Origin: Gammaproteobacteria bacterium | Lineage (GTDB): Bacteria > Pseudomonadota > Gammaproteobacteria > GCA-2400775 | Assembly (NCBI GenBank): GCA_015492075.1 | Contig: WGFU01000026.1 | Location: forward strand, 1 to 44,314 | Direction: 5' to 3' | DNA: 44,314 nucleotides | Part shown: piece after piece, positions 6,298 to 15,393 of the stretch | Layout: the number at the start of each line of letters is the position of its first letter | How positions within the stretch are numbered: the first letter of the stretch is position 1 | The notes under the pieces: generated by a model | Told to the model about the DNA's origin: nothing | Database searches by the model: none | What the model saw: only the letters and a program-made list of their open reading frames with translations | Program-made: the position numbers and the translations under genes

Positions 6298-8433
6298 TTA
6301 GCTGCGGCGACAGCTATGGAAACGTTCCACCCATTGCAAAACTTTTTGCGGTGCGTGGGCGCGTTTCCAGTTACCGGCAACATATTTGTTTGCCTCGGCC
6401 AGCGTTGGGTAAATGTGGATGGTGCCGAGTATCTTGTTTAGCCCGATATTGTATTTCATCGCCATTACGTATTCGGCAATCAAGTCACCGGCGTGATGAC
6501 CGACAATGGTGACACCAAGTATCCTGTCTTTGCCCGGCACGGTTAACACTTTGATGAAACCGTGTGCCTCTTGATCGGCAATGGCGCGATCAAGATCGTC
6601 AATATCATAACGTGTGACTTCGTATTTGATGTTTTTCGCTTTGGCGTCGCTCTCATTGAGGCCAACACGTGCCACCTCGGGGTCAGTAAATGTGGCCCAT
6701 GGAATAACTGAATAATCTACCTTGAATTTTTTAAACTTACCGAATAGCGCGTTGACCGCAGCATACCAGGCTTGGTGGGCAGCCGTGTGGGTGAATTGAT
6801 ACGGACCAGCGACGTCGCCACAGGCTAAGATGGTGGGGATGCTGCTGCGTAGATACTCATCAACCTCAATTGTGCCGCGCGGGGAAATGGCTACGCCGAG
6901 CTCTTCCAGGCCAAAGCCCTTGGTATTGGCGGCACGGCCGACGGCAATCAGTATCTCATCAAAAGGAATAATGGTTTCAGTATCGTTATGGATGCAGAGC
7001 AGTTGTTTTTCGCCATTATTGACTTCAACGCGGGCAGCGCGATGATCCGTCAGTATGCGGATTCCTTCCGACTCAAACTTCTCCCTGGCGATTTGCGAAA
7101 CTTCCTCATCCTCGCGAATCATAATGCGCGGCGCCATCTCGATCAGCGATACCTCAGCGCCGTGGCGAGAAAAGGCTTGGGCCAGTTCGCAACCGATGGG
7201 GCCGCCACCCAATACGACCAGGCGCTTGGGTAAATCTCGAATGTCCCAAATGTTGTCTGATGTCAGATATTTTATTTTGTCGAGCCCTTCAATAGGCGGT
7301 ACAAAAGGGCGTGCGCCCGTGGCAATAACGATATTAGGCGTAGTAATGGTTTCGCCATTAACTTCTACCGTGTAGGGGGACGTCACCCTGGCCTCGCCGG
7401 TGATGCAATTCACTCCCAGTTTGCTGTAACGTTCGATAGAATCGTGCGGTTCGATGGTTTTAATCACCTTTTGCACCCGTTCCATAATATCTTTAAACTC
7501 AAAATCAGCGCTGGCCGATTTAAAGCCAAACTCCTTGGCACGTTTCATATAAGACAGCATTTTGCCTGAACGGAGGATGGCCTTGCTGGGAACACAGCCT
7601 GTATTGAGGCAGTCGCCGCCCATCTTATGGCGTTCTATTAGAGTCACTTTTGCTTTCACAGCGGCTGCGATGTAGGAGGTAACCAGGCCTGCTGAGCCAG
7701 CACCGATGACCACCAGATTGGTATCAAAACTCTTTGGTTTCGGATAGTGTTTCATTACCTTGCTGGTTTTGATGACATGGATGATTTTTTTTGCAATGAG
7801 CGGGAAGATACCTAACAGGACGAACGAGAAAATCAGGCCAGGTGAAACGATATCGCTTAGTGATTCGATTTTACCCAGTTCAGTGCCGGCATTGACATAG
7901 ACAAAAGTGCCCGCAAGCATGCCGAGTTGACTAACCCAGTAAAATGTCCAGGTCTTGATGGGAACCAGGCCCATTAATAGGTTAATCACGAAGAAAGGGA
8001 AGACGGGCACGAGTCGTAGCGTAAAAAGGTAAAAGCCGCCCTCTTTCTTTATCCCTTCGTTAATAGGCGCGAGGTTACGGCCGAATTTTCTTTGCACGCT
8101 GTCATGCAGTACAAAGCGCGAGGCCAGGAAGGCTAATGTCGCACCGATAGAGCTGGCAAAAGACGCCAGTAACAGGCCTACGCCTAAGCCGAATATGGCT
8201 CCGGCAGCCAACGTCATCAGTGCAGCGCCGGGTAAGGAGAGTGCCGCGACGGCGACATAGATAAAGAAAAAAATGAGCGCCAGCCTGGCTGGATTCACAT
8301 TATAGTAGGCATCAATGGCTTCGCGCTGTGATTTAAAGTAATCCAGCGTAAAATACTGACCGAGATCAAAAACAAAGAATGAGACGATTAATGCTGCGAT
8401 GACGGCGACGACAATAAGTTTTCCCTTGCTCAT
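6298..8433 (-). CDS. VTT (TVP38/TMEM64) membrane domain fused to FAD-dependent pyridine nucleotide-disulfide oxidoreductase
   Basis: The 711-residue protein has two parts. Residues 1-225 form a multi-span VTT/SNARE-associated domain (GAALMTLAAGAIFG, then LRLVPVFPFFVIN). Residues 238-700 are a mercuric reductase/dihydrolipoamide dehydrogenase-like enzyme with FAD motif GAGSAG (244-249), redox-active disulfide C275/C280 in GGDCLNTGCVPSKA, NAD motif VVLGGGPIGCELA, second FAD motif ILACGDVAG and a C-terminal dimerisation domain ending near HIYPTLAEANKYV. The second MerR-type cysteine pair and the HMA domain of MerA are absent, so mercury detoxification is not implied. The enzyme would sit on the cytoplasmic face of the membrane. 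AGAGGA precedes the ATG. Substrate unknown. The DUF547 gene lies upstream on the same strand. Confidence 0.92.
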   Translation of the reverse strand: MSKGKLIVVAVIAALIVSFFVFDLGQYFTLDYFKSQREAIDAYYNVNPARLALIFFFIYVAVAALSLPGAALMTLAAGAIFGLGVGLLLASFASSIGATLAFLASRFVLHDSVQRKFGRNLAPINEGIKKEGGFYLFTLRLVPVFPFFVINLLMGLVPIKTWTFYWVSQLGMLAGTFVYVNAGTELGKIESLSDIVSPGLIFSFVLLGIFPLIAKKIIHVIKTSKVMKHYPKPKSFDTNLVVIGAGSAGLVTSYIAAAVKAKVTLIERHKMGGDCLNTGCVPSKAILRSGKMLSYMKRAKEFGFKSASADFEFKDIMERVQKVIKTIEPHDSIERYSKLGVNCITGEARVTSPYTVEVNGETITTPNIVIATGARPFVPPIEGLDKIKYLTSDNIWDIRDLPKRLVVLGGGPIGCELAQAFSRHGAEVSLIEMAPRIMIREDEEVSQIAREKFESEGIRILTDHRAARVEVNNGEKQLLCIHNDTETIIPFDEILIAVGRAANTKGFGLEELGVAISPRGTIEVDEYLRSSIPTILACGDVAGPYQFTHTAAHQAWYAAVNALFGKFKKFKVDYSVIPWATFTDPEVARVGLNESDAKAKNIKYEVTRYDIDDLDRAIADQEAHGFIKVLTVPGKDRILGVTIVGHHAGDLIAEYVMAMKYNIGLNKILGTIHIYPTLAEANKYVAGNWKRAHAPQKVLQWVERFHSCRRS

Positions 8434-8546
8434 TTGGTCCTCTATAGCTAGCTATTATTAGTTTGAATTAGATAGGTCGGTCTGATCAGGCAATGCTTAC
8501 GTTGCGCACAGAAATAACTTAATTCGGTTGCACTATGCCTTGGTAT

Positions 8547-9380
8547 TTATTTGGCTTCGTTTAGGCTCCAGTCGTAATCATAGTCGATATCGCCATCGTG
8601 CTTCCTCAGGCGCTCGGCGAGTTCGGGCGCAGCATAGTTTGCCAATGTGTTCAGTAATTCGCGCTCATTATTGCCAAAATCGATCTGGTACCAGTCGAAT
8701 ATCTTGGACAACAAAAGGTCTTTACCATCGACAGCAACCCCCCTCGGATTATTGATGTAATCTTTTGCCGCAAGCGTTAACTGGTCATCGACATTTTCAG
8801 CCGTATAGACGGTCGCTCTAAGGTTTGGGCAACTGTAGCTGGCACAGTTAACCGCGTAATGAATGCGCGAGTCCTTCCAGATCGGGCGCAGAATACCATG
8901 TTCGATGTCATTCAGGCTCAATTTCTGGTTGGAGATCTTGAGGGTTTTCTTGTTCCATGGTCCCGGCGAAAAGAAGGATCCGTCAATTTTGAGGATTGAT
9001 TTAACCGGGTAGGCATCGAGCACGATATCGACCGTGAGCGCATTGTATAAATTTATCCAGTAAGCCATTTGCTGCGCGCGGTTGTATTGGCGTGGATCGA
9101 TAGCTTGCAAGGTGTTCAGATAGCTCTTAAGGGCTTGGTGGTCGGCGTCGCTGACATCCCTATACTTGAGCAGATTGACGCCGCTGTCATCTGCAACAAG
9201 ATAATGATCAAGAAAATCCTGCCAGGCTTGATGGTCAATAACACGGCTACTGCGTTCATCGCTGGCCAACCAAAAGTCAATCAACTCTGCCCGCGGGGCT
9301 GCCGAGGCAGTATGAGCCAGAAAAATGAGACTGACCCCAACCAACAATTGTCGTAATAAGGTGTTGCTGGGTGCAAGCAT
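8547..9380 (-). CDS. DUF547 domain secreted protein
   Basis: The ATG at 9380 is preferred over an in-frame GTG at 9386 because GGAG lies five bases upstream of it and would overlap the GTG. The 277-residue product has a signal peptide ending HTASA. The DUF547 domain covers most of the mature chain: LLKYRDVS, QQMAYWINLYNALTVDIVL, then HYAVNCASYSCPNLR with the conserved NCAS.SCP cysteine motif, and ILRPIW. The function of DUF547 is not established. The conserved Asn/Cys residues hint at a papain-like fold. The gene is upstream of, and on the same strand as, the VTT-reductase fusion (113-base gap), so the two may work together on an envelope redox or lipid task. Confidence 0.85.
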   Translation of the reverse strand: MLAPSNTLLRQLLVGVSLIFLAHTASAAPRAELIDFWLASDERSSRVIDHQAWQDFLDHYLVADDSGVNLLKYRDVSDADHQALKSYLNTLQAIDPRQYNRAQQMAYWINLYNALTVDIVLDAYPVKSILKIDGSFFSPGPWNKKTLKISNQKLSLNDIEHGILRPIWKDSRIHYAVNCASYSCPNLRATVYTAENVDDQLTLAAKDYINNPRGVAVDGKDLLLSKIFDWYQIDFGNNERELLNTLANYAAPELAERLRKHDGDIDYDYDWSLNEAK

Positions 9381-9588
9381 GATCACTCCAAAATAGTTAG
9401 CGGTGGCCGTTACCGGCAGAACCGATAGGCTAGCGATTAAAATTCACAAAAGTTTAGCTGAGGATTAAAATTATCAAGAGACTAGGGGTATTGCTTGTTG
9501 GCAAAATACAACTGTATATCGAAGACTACCATAGTCTTGTTATAATGCCGCGATATCTGCCATGGCGCAGTAAATCAGGTGGATAGGG

Positions 9589-9810
9589 ATGATGGGGATT
9601 AATGACCAAGAAAATGAACAGCTGCAATTACGGGCTGATTTACAGGAGTTGAAGGTCGAGCACCGTGATTTGGACCAGGCGATAGCCGCATTGGTGCAAG
9701 ATCTTGCAGTGGATCAAGTACGCTTGCGGCGGCTAAAAAAGCGCAAACTGTTATTGAAAGATATGATTGCGAGTATGGAAAGTGAACTGATTCCGGATCT
9801 CAATGCCTAA
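9589..9810 (+). CDS. YdcH/DUF465-family small coiled-coil protein
   Basis: A 73-residue charged helical protein with the family pattern EHRDLDQAIAALVQD, then RLRRLKKRKLLLKDMI and the terminal LIPDLNA. YdcH homologues are common small proteins of unknown function in Proteobacteria. Two adjacent ATG codons (9589, 9592) could start it, preceded by GGATAGGG. The next gene begins 78 bases later. Confidence 0.85.
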   Translation: MMGINDQENEQLQLRADLQELKVEHRDLDQAIAALVQDLAVDQVRLRRLKKRKLLLKDMIASMESELIPDLNA

Positions 9811-9888
9811 TTTGGATCTGAGTGGTGTCAGCCAGGATATATCAAAATAACGGTTTTATTTCTACTACAGCGCCCCAACACTTCCTTA

Positions 9889-10437
9889 ATGACAAACTAT
9901 CAGCGGCAAACACCTGACGGCCAACGCTTGGGTCAGTGGATGATCTATGCCATGTGGGTGCTGGTTTTGTTGGGTTTGACCTACTTTTTTGGTGGCTTGC
10001 TTGACAAACAGCGCAATCCAAACCAACAGGTGACAGGTCGTATCAGTGCTGAGGGTAATGCCGAAGTCATATTAGAGCGCAACCGCTTTGGTCATTACGT
10101 GGCCAACGGTAAAATCAATGGCCATGACGTAGTGTTTTTATTGGATACGGGTGCCACTGATGTCAGCATTCCTGAGCAAATCGCGCAGCGTGTTGGCCTG
10201 CGCCGAGGTGTCGGACACCGCGTTATGACGGCAAACGGGGTAGTGCAGGTCTATGCTACCGAACTTGAGCAGGTAGAGCTTGGGCCTATCCGTTTGCGCA
10301 AAGTGCGCGCCAGCATCAACCCACATATGGATGGCGAAGAGATTTTACTGGGGATGTCATTTCTCAGGCAACTGGATTTTGCTCAAACCGGAAAACAACT
10401 AACGCTGAAACAGCGTCAGCACTGGAACTCATCATGA
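9889..10437 (+). CDS. Membrane-anchored retropepsin-like aspartic protease (TIGR02281 type)
   Basis: The 182-residue protein has one N-terminal membrane segment (about 17-38) and a periplasmic clan AA domain. The active-site triad is in VVFLLDTGATDVSIP, with one Asp per chain, so the active form must be a dimer. The second conserved region is EILLGMSFLRQLDF. It resembles the DUF1768-unrelated bacterial retropepsins (TIGR02281). Natural substrates are unknown. Its stop codon overlaps the TraB-family start by four bases (ATGA), which implies translational coupling. Confidence 0.88.
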   Translation: MTNYQRQTPDGQRLGQWMIYAMWVLVLLGLTYFFGGLLDKQRNPNQQVTGRISAEGNAEVILERNRFGHYVANGKINGHDVVFLLDTGATDVSIPEQIAQRVGLRRGVGHRVMTANGVVQVYATELEQVELGPIRLRKVRASINPHMDGEEILLGMSFLRQLDFAQTGKQLTLKQRQHWNSS

Positions 10438-11648
10438 CCGATAACCATCCTTCACTGGCGGATAATCAACCGCTTATTGTGCGACAGATCAATGGTACTG
10501 AGTTCACCATTCTCGGTACAGCGCATGTCTCCCAGGTCAGCGCCGACGCCGTAGCTGCCTTAATCGCCGAGCACCGGTTTGACGCGGTGGCGATCGAGCT
10601 GTGTGCTGATCGGCTGCATTCAATGGATGATGCCGAAGCGGATGCGCAGCTTGATTTATTTCAGGTGATTCGTGCGGGCAAGGTACCCATGGTGGCCGCC
10701 GGGCTTATGTTAAGTGCGTACCAACAACGTTTGGCCGACAAGCTGGATATCAAGCCGGGCGCCGAGATGCGCATGGCAATAGCTCTTGCCCGTGAATCTG
10801 ATACGCCGCTGCTACTGATTGATCGCAATATCGGCACCACATTGCGACGTGTTTACAAAGGTGTACCGTGGTGGAAGCGCATGATGCTGGTGACGGGACT
10901 CTTTGGCAGCTTGTTGAGTCGTGCCGATGTTTCCGAGGCCGATATCGAAGAGCTGAAGCGTGGTGATATGTTAAACCAGGTGTTTAGCGAATTCTCGGGT
11001 GAAGCGCCAGAGATTTACGCGACCTTGGTCGATGAGCGTGACCAATATATGGCGGCCAAGCTGGTGCAATACGCTAACGAGCATCCCGGCGAAAAGGTTC
11101 TGGCAGTGGTCGGCGCAGGTCACCTCAATGGTATGGCCAAATATATGGATGCTCCGGCGGATGATCTGGGCCAGCGTTTACGCGCGCTAGGCACGATTCC
11201 AGCAGGGCGCGGCATGACCAAATGGCTGCCATGGTTGGTAGCCGTTTTGGTGGTTACCGGGTTTGCAATTGGCTTCTCGCGCAGTCCGGAGCTGGGTTGG
11301 CAGTTGCTATTGGAGTGGTTGCTTATTAACGGTGGCTTGGCGGCTTTAGGCGGCATTATTGCTCTCGCCCACCCGCTAACCATTGTCACAGCATTTTTGG
11401 CGGCGCCACTGACCTCGCTCAATCCGATGCTGGGGGTAGGGATGGTTACCGGCCTGGTCGAGACCGTGCTACGCAAGCCTAGGGTGATGGACTTTAAACG
11501 CCTCAGAACAGACGCGACCTCGTTTAAAGGCTGGTATCAGAACCGGGTATCGCGCACGCTGCTGGTGTTTTTGCTGACAACATTAGGCTCAGCAGCCGGA
11601 ACCTATGTTGCGGGTTTTCGCATAGTTCAGTTGCTAGGCAGTCATTAA
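10434..11648 (+). CDS. TraB-family protein (TraB/PrgY), membrane
   Basis: The 404-residue protein has an N-terminal TraB domain (about 10-235) with motifs ILGTAHVSQVSADAV, DAVAIELCADR and LAVVGAGHLNGM. The GTAH and GAGH histidines and the IE(L)C glutamate are the conserved residues thought to form a metal site as in Tiki-like proteases. The C-terminal 140 residues are hydrophobic with four predicted membrane segments. Homologues inhibit pheromone signals in enterococci and occur widely with unknown roles. It is translationally coupled to the retropepsin gene, an odd pairing of two possible membrane proteases. Confidence 0.88.
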   Translation: MTDNHPSLADNQPLIVRQINGTEFTILGTAHVSQVSADAVAALIAEHRFDAVAIELCADRLHSMDDAEADAQLDLFQVIRAGKVPMVAAGLMLSAYQQRLADKLDIKPGAEMRMAIALARESDTPLLLIDRNIGTTLRRVYKGVPWWKRMMLVTGLFGSLLSRADVSEADIEELKRGDMLNQVFSEFSGEAPEIYATLVDERDQYMAAKLVQYANEHPGEKVLAVVGAGHLNGMAKYMDAPADDLGQRLRALGTIPAGRGMTKWLPWLVAVLVVTGFAIGFSRSPELGWQLLLEWLLINGGLAALGGIIALAHPLTIVTAFLAAPLTSLNPMLGVGMVTGLVETVLRKPRVMDFKRLRTDATSFKGWYQNRVSRTLLVFLLTTLGSAAGTYVAGFRIVQLLGSH

Positions 11649-11667
11649 CCGGTATTCAAATCTTATT

Positions 11668-11686
11668 GACAATCATTATCATTAGC
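11668..11686. promoter_or_regulatory. Fur box upstream of bfd
   Basis: GACAATCATTATCATTAGC matches 16 of 19 positions of the Fur consensus GATAATGATTATCATTATC. It is 58 bases before the bfd start, so iron repression of bfd is expected, as in other Proteobacteria. Confidence 0.8.
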
Positions 11687-11743
11687 ATTATTGTGGATCC
11701 TAAGTGAATGTTTTATGTATTTCTCATCCAGGGGGTTCAGCCA

Positions 11744-11956
11744 ATGTATGTCTGTCTCTGTCACGGTATCACCGAGCGGGATATTGAGTCAGCTGTTGAT
11801 GAGGGTGTGCGATCACTGAAAGAATTGTCGGCTACCTTGGGTGTTGCGACCCAATGTGGCAAGTGTTCATGCCATGCCAAACAATGTCTGCGTGAATCCA
11901 TTGACAGGCGGCATGAAGGCCAGCAGATGCATTATGCTGCTATCACAGCGATATAG
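11744..11956 (+). CDS. bfd: Bacterioferritin-associated ferredoxin Bfd
   Basis: [2Fe-2S] protein that binds bacterioferritin and passes electrons to its haem to release stored iron. From MYVCLCHG the four cluster ligands are C4, C6, C38 and C41, identical in spacing to E. coli Bfd. The open frame begins at an ATG at 11708, but the family start at 11744 is preferred because it places the CLC motif correctly and a GGGGG lies upstream. The product is 70 residues. It is Fur-box controlled and converges on bfr. Confidence 0.93.
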   Translation: MYVCLCHGITERDIESAVDEGVRSLKELSATLGVATQCGKCSCHAKQCLRESIDRRHEGQQMHYAAITAI

Positions 11957-12068
11957 ATGTGGCGGCAAGTGAGTTTGGCCCGCTAGCGGACATAGCTGCA
12001 GGGTTATTTAGCAGGGCAAAGCAGAGATCCTGTGCCAGCGGTTCCGTAATAGATAAACTGTAAACGAT

Positions 12069-12095
12069 AACAAGGGCTGCATTGCAGCCCTTGTT
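12069..12095. terminator. Bidirectional hairpin between bfd and bfr
   Basis: AACAAGGGCTGC-ATT-GCAGCCCTTGTT is a perfect 12-bp stem located between the two convergent stop codons. On the minus strand it is followed by ATCGTTTACAG, only weakly T-rich. Confidence 0.75.
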
Positions 12096-12118
12096 GCATA
12101 GGGTCTGCTGAGCTGATT

Positions 12119-12598
12119 TTATTCCGGCATGTCGTAGGCGGCAGACTGCAAGTAGTTTTGGATGCCCAGTTTATCGACCAATCCCAGTTCGGTTTCCAGC
12201 CAGTCGATGTGTTCTTCCTCGCTTTCCAATATTTCGGTAAACAAGTCGCGTGTGACATAGTCTTTGACTGTTTCGCAATGAGCAATTCCGGCGATGTAAT
12301 GTTCACGTGCCAGGTATTCCTGTTTCAGATCGGCTGCCAAAACCTCGGGCACATCCTGACCAATCATCAGTTTGCCAAGGTCTTGCAGGTTCGGTAAGCC
12401 TTCAAGTAGCAAGATACGGTCAATAATTCGCTCAGCATGTTTCATCTCGCTGAATGATTCTGCGTATTCTATTTTCCCCAGCTTCTTTAAACCCCAATTT
12501 TCGTACATTTTCGCATGCAAAAAGAACTGGTTAATAACGGTTAATTCGTTTTTCAGTGCACCGTTTAAATATTCTATAACCTTGGCATCGCCTTTCAT
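12119..12598 (-). CDS. bfr: Bacterioferritin
   Basis: A 159-residue iron-storage protein that forms 24-mers. It conserves the diiron ligands E18, E51, H54, E94, E127 and H130 and the haem-binding M52, exactly at the E. coli Bfr positions. The ferroxidase centre should therefore be active and haem bound between subunits. AGGAG lies eight bases upstream of the ATG. It is convergent with bfd, its partner for iron release. Confidence 0.96.
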   Translation of the reverse strand: MKGDAKVIEYLNGALKNELTVINQFFLHAKMYENWGLKKLGKIEYAESFSEMKHAERIIDRILLLEGLPNLQDLGKLMIGQDVPEVLAADLKQEYLAREHYIAGIAHCETVKDYVTRDLFTEILESEEEHIDWLETELGLVDKLGIQNYLQSAAYDMPE

Positions 12599-12831
12599 GG
12601 TGTTTGCTCCTGCGAGATAATGTTGGCCTAAAAATATGCGAGCAGGCTATCATTCAGTACTGTTGGTGTCAACTTAAGTGTTTGTTTTAAAAGGTAAATA
12701 GGAATAATTTTCATTTCGATAACGTGTCCGTTTGCGGCTGTATCTCATCTCTTTCCATTAGGCTTCGAATATCCGTTTTAGTGCCCTAATCGTTTACAAT
12801 GCTGGTATAAACGATTCATTGCGGGAGCAAC

Positions 12832-14064
12832 ATGAGTAAGGCACAAAGCAAGGCGCAACGACGAGTCACTGTGGCAGTAAAAGTAGGTAAGCACACGGTT
12901 GGTGGCGGTGCTGCAACGGTGGTGCAGTCGATGACCAATACTGATACTGCTGATCTTGAATCCAGCGTCCAGCAAGTTGCGCAATTGGCCAAGGCAGGTT
13001 CAGAGTTGGTGCGTCTAACAGTTAACAATGAAGACTCGGCGCGACAAATTCCCTACATCCGTGAACGGCTCGAGGCCATGGGTATTGATGTGCCGCTGGT
13101 GGGTGATTTTCATTTCAACGGTCACACCTTGCTTGAAAAGCATCCCGCCTGCGCTGAGGCGCTGGCCAAGTATCGGATCAATCCTGGTAATGTTGGCCTG
13201 GGTAGTCGGCGTGATCCGCAGTTTGCCAAGATGATTGAATTTGCCTGTCGGTACGATAAACCGGTTCGTATCGGTGTTAATTGGGGTAGCCTCGATCAGG
13301 AGCTGCTAGCGCGCATGCTGGATGATAATGCCGCCAGCGAGTTCCCCAAGCCATTAAACGAAGTCACCCATGCCGCGCTTATCGAATCCGCTTTGTCCAG
13401 TGCTGCCAAGGCCGAAGAGCTGGGCCTTGCCCACAATAAAATCATTCTTTCTTGCAAGATGTCGGGTGTGCAGGATTTGATCGAGGTTTATCGTGATCTG
13501 GCTACGTGCAGTGATTATCCGCTTCATCTGGGCTTGACTGAGGCCGGCATGGGTGCCAAAGGCATTGTCGCCTCGACCGCCGCGCTCAGTATATTACTGC
13601 AAGAAGGCATTGGCGATACCATCCGTATTTCCCTGACACCAGAACCGGGTGGTGACAGAACGCAAGAAGTCCTGGTGGCGCAGGAGATCCTGCAGTCTTT
13701 GGGGCTGCGAGCATTCACACCGACAGTGGTGGCCTGCCCAGGTTGCGGTCGTACTACCAGCGAATACTTTCAGCAGTTAGCACAAGATATTCAATCGTAT
13801 TTGCGTCACCAAATGCCGGTTTGGCGTAAACAGTATCCTGGTGTCGAAGACATGACTGTTGCCGTCATGGGTTGTGTCGTGAATGGCCCGGGTGAGAGTA
13901 AGCACGCCAATATCGGCATTAGTTTGCCTGGTACAGGCGAGCGCCCCGTCGCGCCCGTTTACATTGATGGTAAACGTCATATCACTTTAAAGGGGGATCA
14001 TATTGCTAACGAGTTTCAGAACATGGTGAATGATTATGTGGAGAAAAATTATTCGATAGATTGA
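12832..14064 (+). CDS. ispG: 4-hydroxy-3-methylbut-2-enyl diphosphate synthase IspG, long form
   Basis: The penultimate enzyme of the MEP isoprenoid pathway; it converts MEcPP to HMBPP with a [4Fe-4S] cluster and flavodoxin/ferredoxin electrons. The cluster ligands are C302 and C305 ([10 protein letters not shown]), C348 and E355 ([11 protein letters not shown]), with the same C-to-E spacing as E. coli. The 410-residue chain is longer than the 372 of E. coli. Extra residues lie around [16 protein letters not shown] and between C305 and C348 (43 against 32 residues), like the longer forms of other Proteobacteria. GGGAG precedes ATG 12832. No neighbouring MEP gene is seen. A secreted unknown protein follows. 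Confidence 0.96.
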   Translation: MSKAQSKAQRRVTVAVKVGKHTVGGGAATVVQSMTNTDTADLESSVQQVAQLAKAGSELVRLTVNNEDSARQIPYIRERLEAMGIDVPLVGDFHFNGHTLLEKHPACAEALAKYRINPGNVGLGSRRDPQFAKMIEFACRYDKPVRIGVNWGSLDQELLARMLDDNAASEFPKPLNEVTHAALIESALSSAAKAEELGLAHNKIILSCKMSGVQDLIEVYRDLATCSDYPLHLGLTEAGMGAKGIVASTAALSILLQEGIGDTIRISLTPEPGGDRTQEVLVAQEILQSLGLRAFTPTVVACPGCGRTTSEYFQQLAQDIQSYLRHQMPVWRKQYPGVEDMTVAVMGCVVNGPGESKHANIGISLPGTGERPVAPVYIDGKRHITLKGDHIANEFQNMVNDYVEKNYSID

Positions 14065-14082
14065 ACAGCGTGGAGGTCAGTG

Positions 14083-14895
14083 ATGAAGAAGTTAATAACA
14101 GCTTTAATTGCAGCCCTGTTGCTTATGGTGCTAACTGTGGCATCGGCGGCTTATGTTGCTGAGTTCGAAATTCTTGATAAAAGCGATAGCGGATCAATGC
14201 GTATGATTTTTACTGTAGACGGTAAAAATGCCTCGATGTTGTTCAGACAGGCTGATGGCCAAGTTGCTGGCATGTATCGTATCGACGGCGTCAATTATTC
14301 TGCAGCTCAAAACCGAGGCGAATGGCAGGTTGTTAATATGGATGAAATGATGGAAAAAATGGCTGCATTTCGATCGATGCAGCGACCGCCTACGGATGTG
14401 GAGAACAATCAGGAGATTGAACTGCTCGACTTAAAGAAAAAAGTGGAACATGCCGGTTACCCGGGCCAGCTTTATAAAGTGATCGTCCGGGAAAACGGGC
14501 GTATCAGCCATGAAGCCACCATTGTTTTGAGTAGCCATAAGGACATCAAGCAATTGAGTGAGGATCAATTTAATTTCTTTGAGCCTATGGCTAAACGTGC
14601 CGGAAAACTAGGCGCGCCAGCCGGGATTACCGATATGATGAAGGCTCGAGATGTCTTCATGGGGGTCAAAGGTGGTTTTTTGCAAATGACGGATGACGCA
14701 GGGAGTTTTAGTCTGCTATCGCTAAAGAAAGAAACGGGTGGCCCGGTGGTATTACCTGCTGCGCCACAGGACCCTATGGCAGGCATGGATGGATTTGGAA
14801 TGGGTGCCAGTGGTGCGGACGGTATGCCCACTGCGGCGGATATGCAAAAGCAGATCGAGGAGTTAAAGAAACAATTTCAGCAGCGATTAGAATAG
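14083..14895 (+). CDS. Secreted protein of unknown function, Met/Gly-rich tail
   Basis: GGAGG six bases upstream picks ATG 14083 over the GTG at 14080. The 270-residue product has a signal peptide (MKKLITALIAALLLMVLTV, cleavage near ASA). The mature N-terminus looks like a beta-rich domain (FEILDKSDSGSMRMIFTVDG) and may be a DUF4412-like lipid- or outer-membrane-protein-associated fold, but I do not recognise it firmly. The C-terminal 45 residues are rich in Met, Gly and Ala and end in a short coiled coil (QKQIEELKKQFQQRLE). It starts 19 bases after ispG, so the two may be cotranscribed. No function is assigned. Confidence 0.75.
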   Translation: MKKLITALIAALLLMVLTVASAAYVAEFEILDKSDSGSMRMIFTVDGKNASMLFRQADGQVAGMYRIDGVNYSAAQNRGEWQVVNMDEMMEKMAAFRSMQRPPTDVENNQEIELLDLKKKVEHAGYPGQLYKVIVRENGRISHEATIVLSSHKDIKQLSEDQFNFFEPMAKRAGKLGAPAGITDMMKARDVFMGVKGGFLQMTDDAGSFSLLSLKKETGGPVVLPAAPQDPMAGMDGFGMGASGADGMPTAADMQKQIEELKKQFQQRLE

Positions 14896-14938
14896 CCCTA
14901 TAGATAAAGCACAGTGCAGATCGTGCCGGCTTGAGTGA

Positions 14939-15136
14939 AAGTTTATCCTTGGCGAAGAAGGACATGATTCCATCAGTGTTGGTGTGCTCGAGCCAGGTGT
15001 GGTGGCTACAGAGTTAAGAAAGCAGTGATCTGACCACGGGGGCAGTGTTTGCCTGTAGATGACTTTAGTCGCTAAATCAGACGCCGATATCATTAGAAAT
15101 ATAGAGCAGTTTCTTTGTTTGGGTTTTGGCACGTAA
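14939..15136 (+). pseudogene. Remnant of a short-chain dehydrogenase C-terminal half
   Basis: One frame reads SISVGVLEPGVVATELRKQ, stop, SDHGGSVCL, stop, MTLVAKSDADIIRNIEQFL. The first part matches the VxVxxxEPGxVxTEL segment of classical short-chain dehydrogenases. The second matches the downstream xLxAxDIxxxIxxxL helix at about the expected distance. Two in-frame stops (15026, 15056) and no N-terminal Rossmann part mean it is a decayed fragment. Confidence 0.5.
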
Positions 15137-15186
15137 GGTGACGGGTGAATCGACGCTAAGCGGATATATGGATATAGTAGAAATAT

Positions 15187-15393
15187 ATGATAACGGATGA
15201 GCTTGCTGTGTTTGTATCGACAGTGTTGACACAGGCTGATATTGCCCAGTTTGAACATGATGCCGAGTCCGGAGACGAAAGTGCAAAGCCGGTTTTTGAG
15301 GTATTTGGTGATAGTGCTATATTGCCTATAAAAAGCGCCGGTAGCGATGTTTTCGACAGGTGCAGCTTTGCAAAGTGGCCGAACACGGACTAG
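15187..15393 (+). CDS. Possible small acidic protein upstream of the NERD gene
   Basis: A 68-codon open frame with acidic composition and codon use like its neighbours (MITDELAVFVSTVLTQADIA at the start). It has no clear ribosome binding site and no recognised family. Its stop lies just before two TTG codons in the NERD frame (15399, 15402), so it could be a coupled leader gene or chance. Confidence 0.3.
   Translation: MITDELAVFVSTVLTQADIAQFEHDAESGDESAKPVFEVFGDSAILPIKSAGSDVFDRCSFAKWPNTD

Noticed and set aside
6298-8433. Call as mercuric reductase merA
   Set aside because: There is no heavy-metal domain and no second C-terminal cysteine pair in the MerA arrangement, and the VTT fusion is unlike MerA. 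No mer genes are nearby.
12695-12715. Weak Fur-like sequence upstream of ispG and bfr
   Set aside because: GGAATAATTTTCATTTC matches the consensus too poorly to separate it from AT-rich background.
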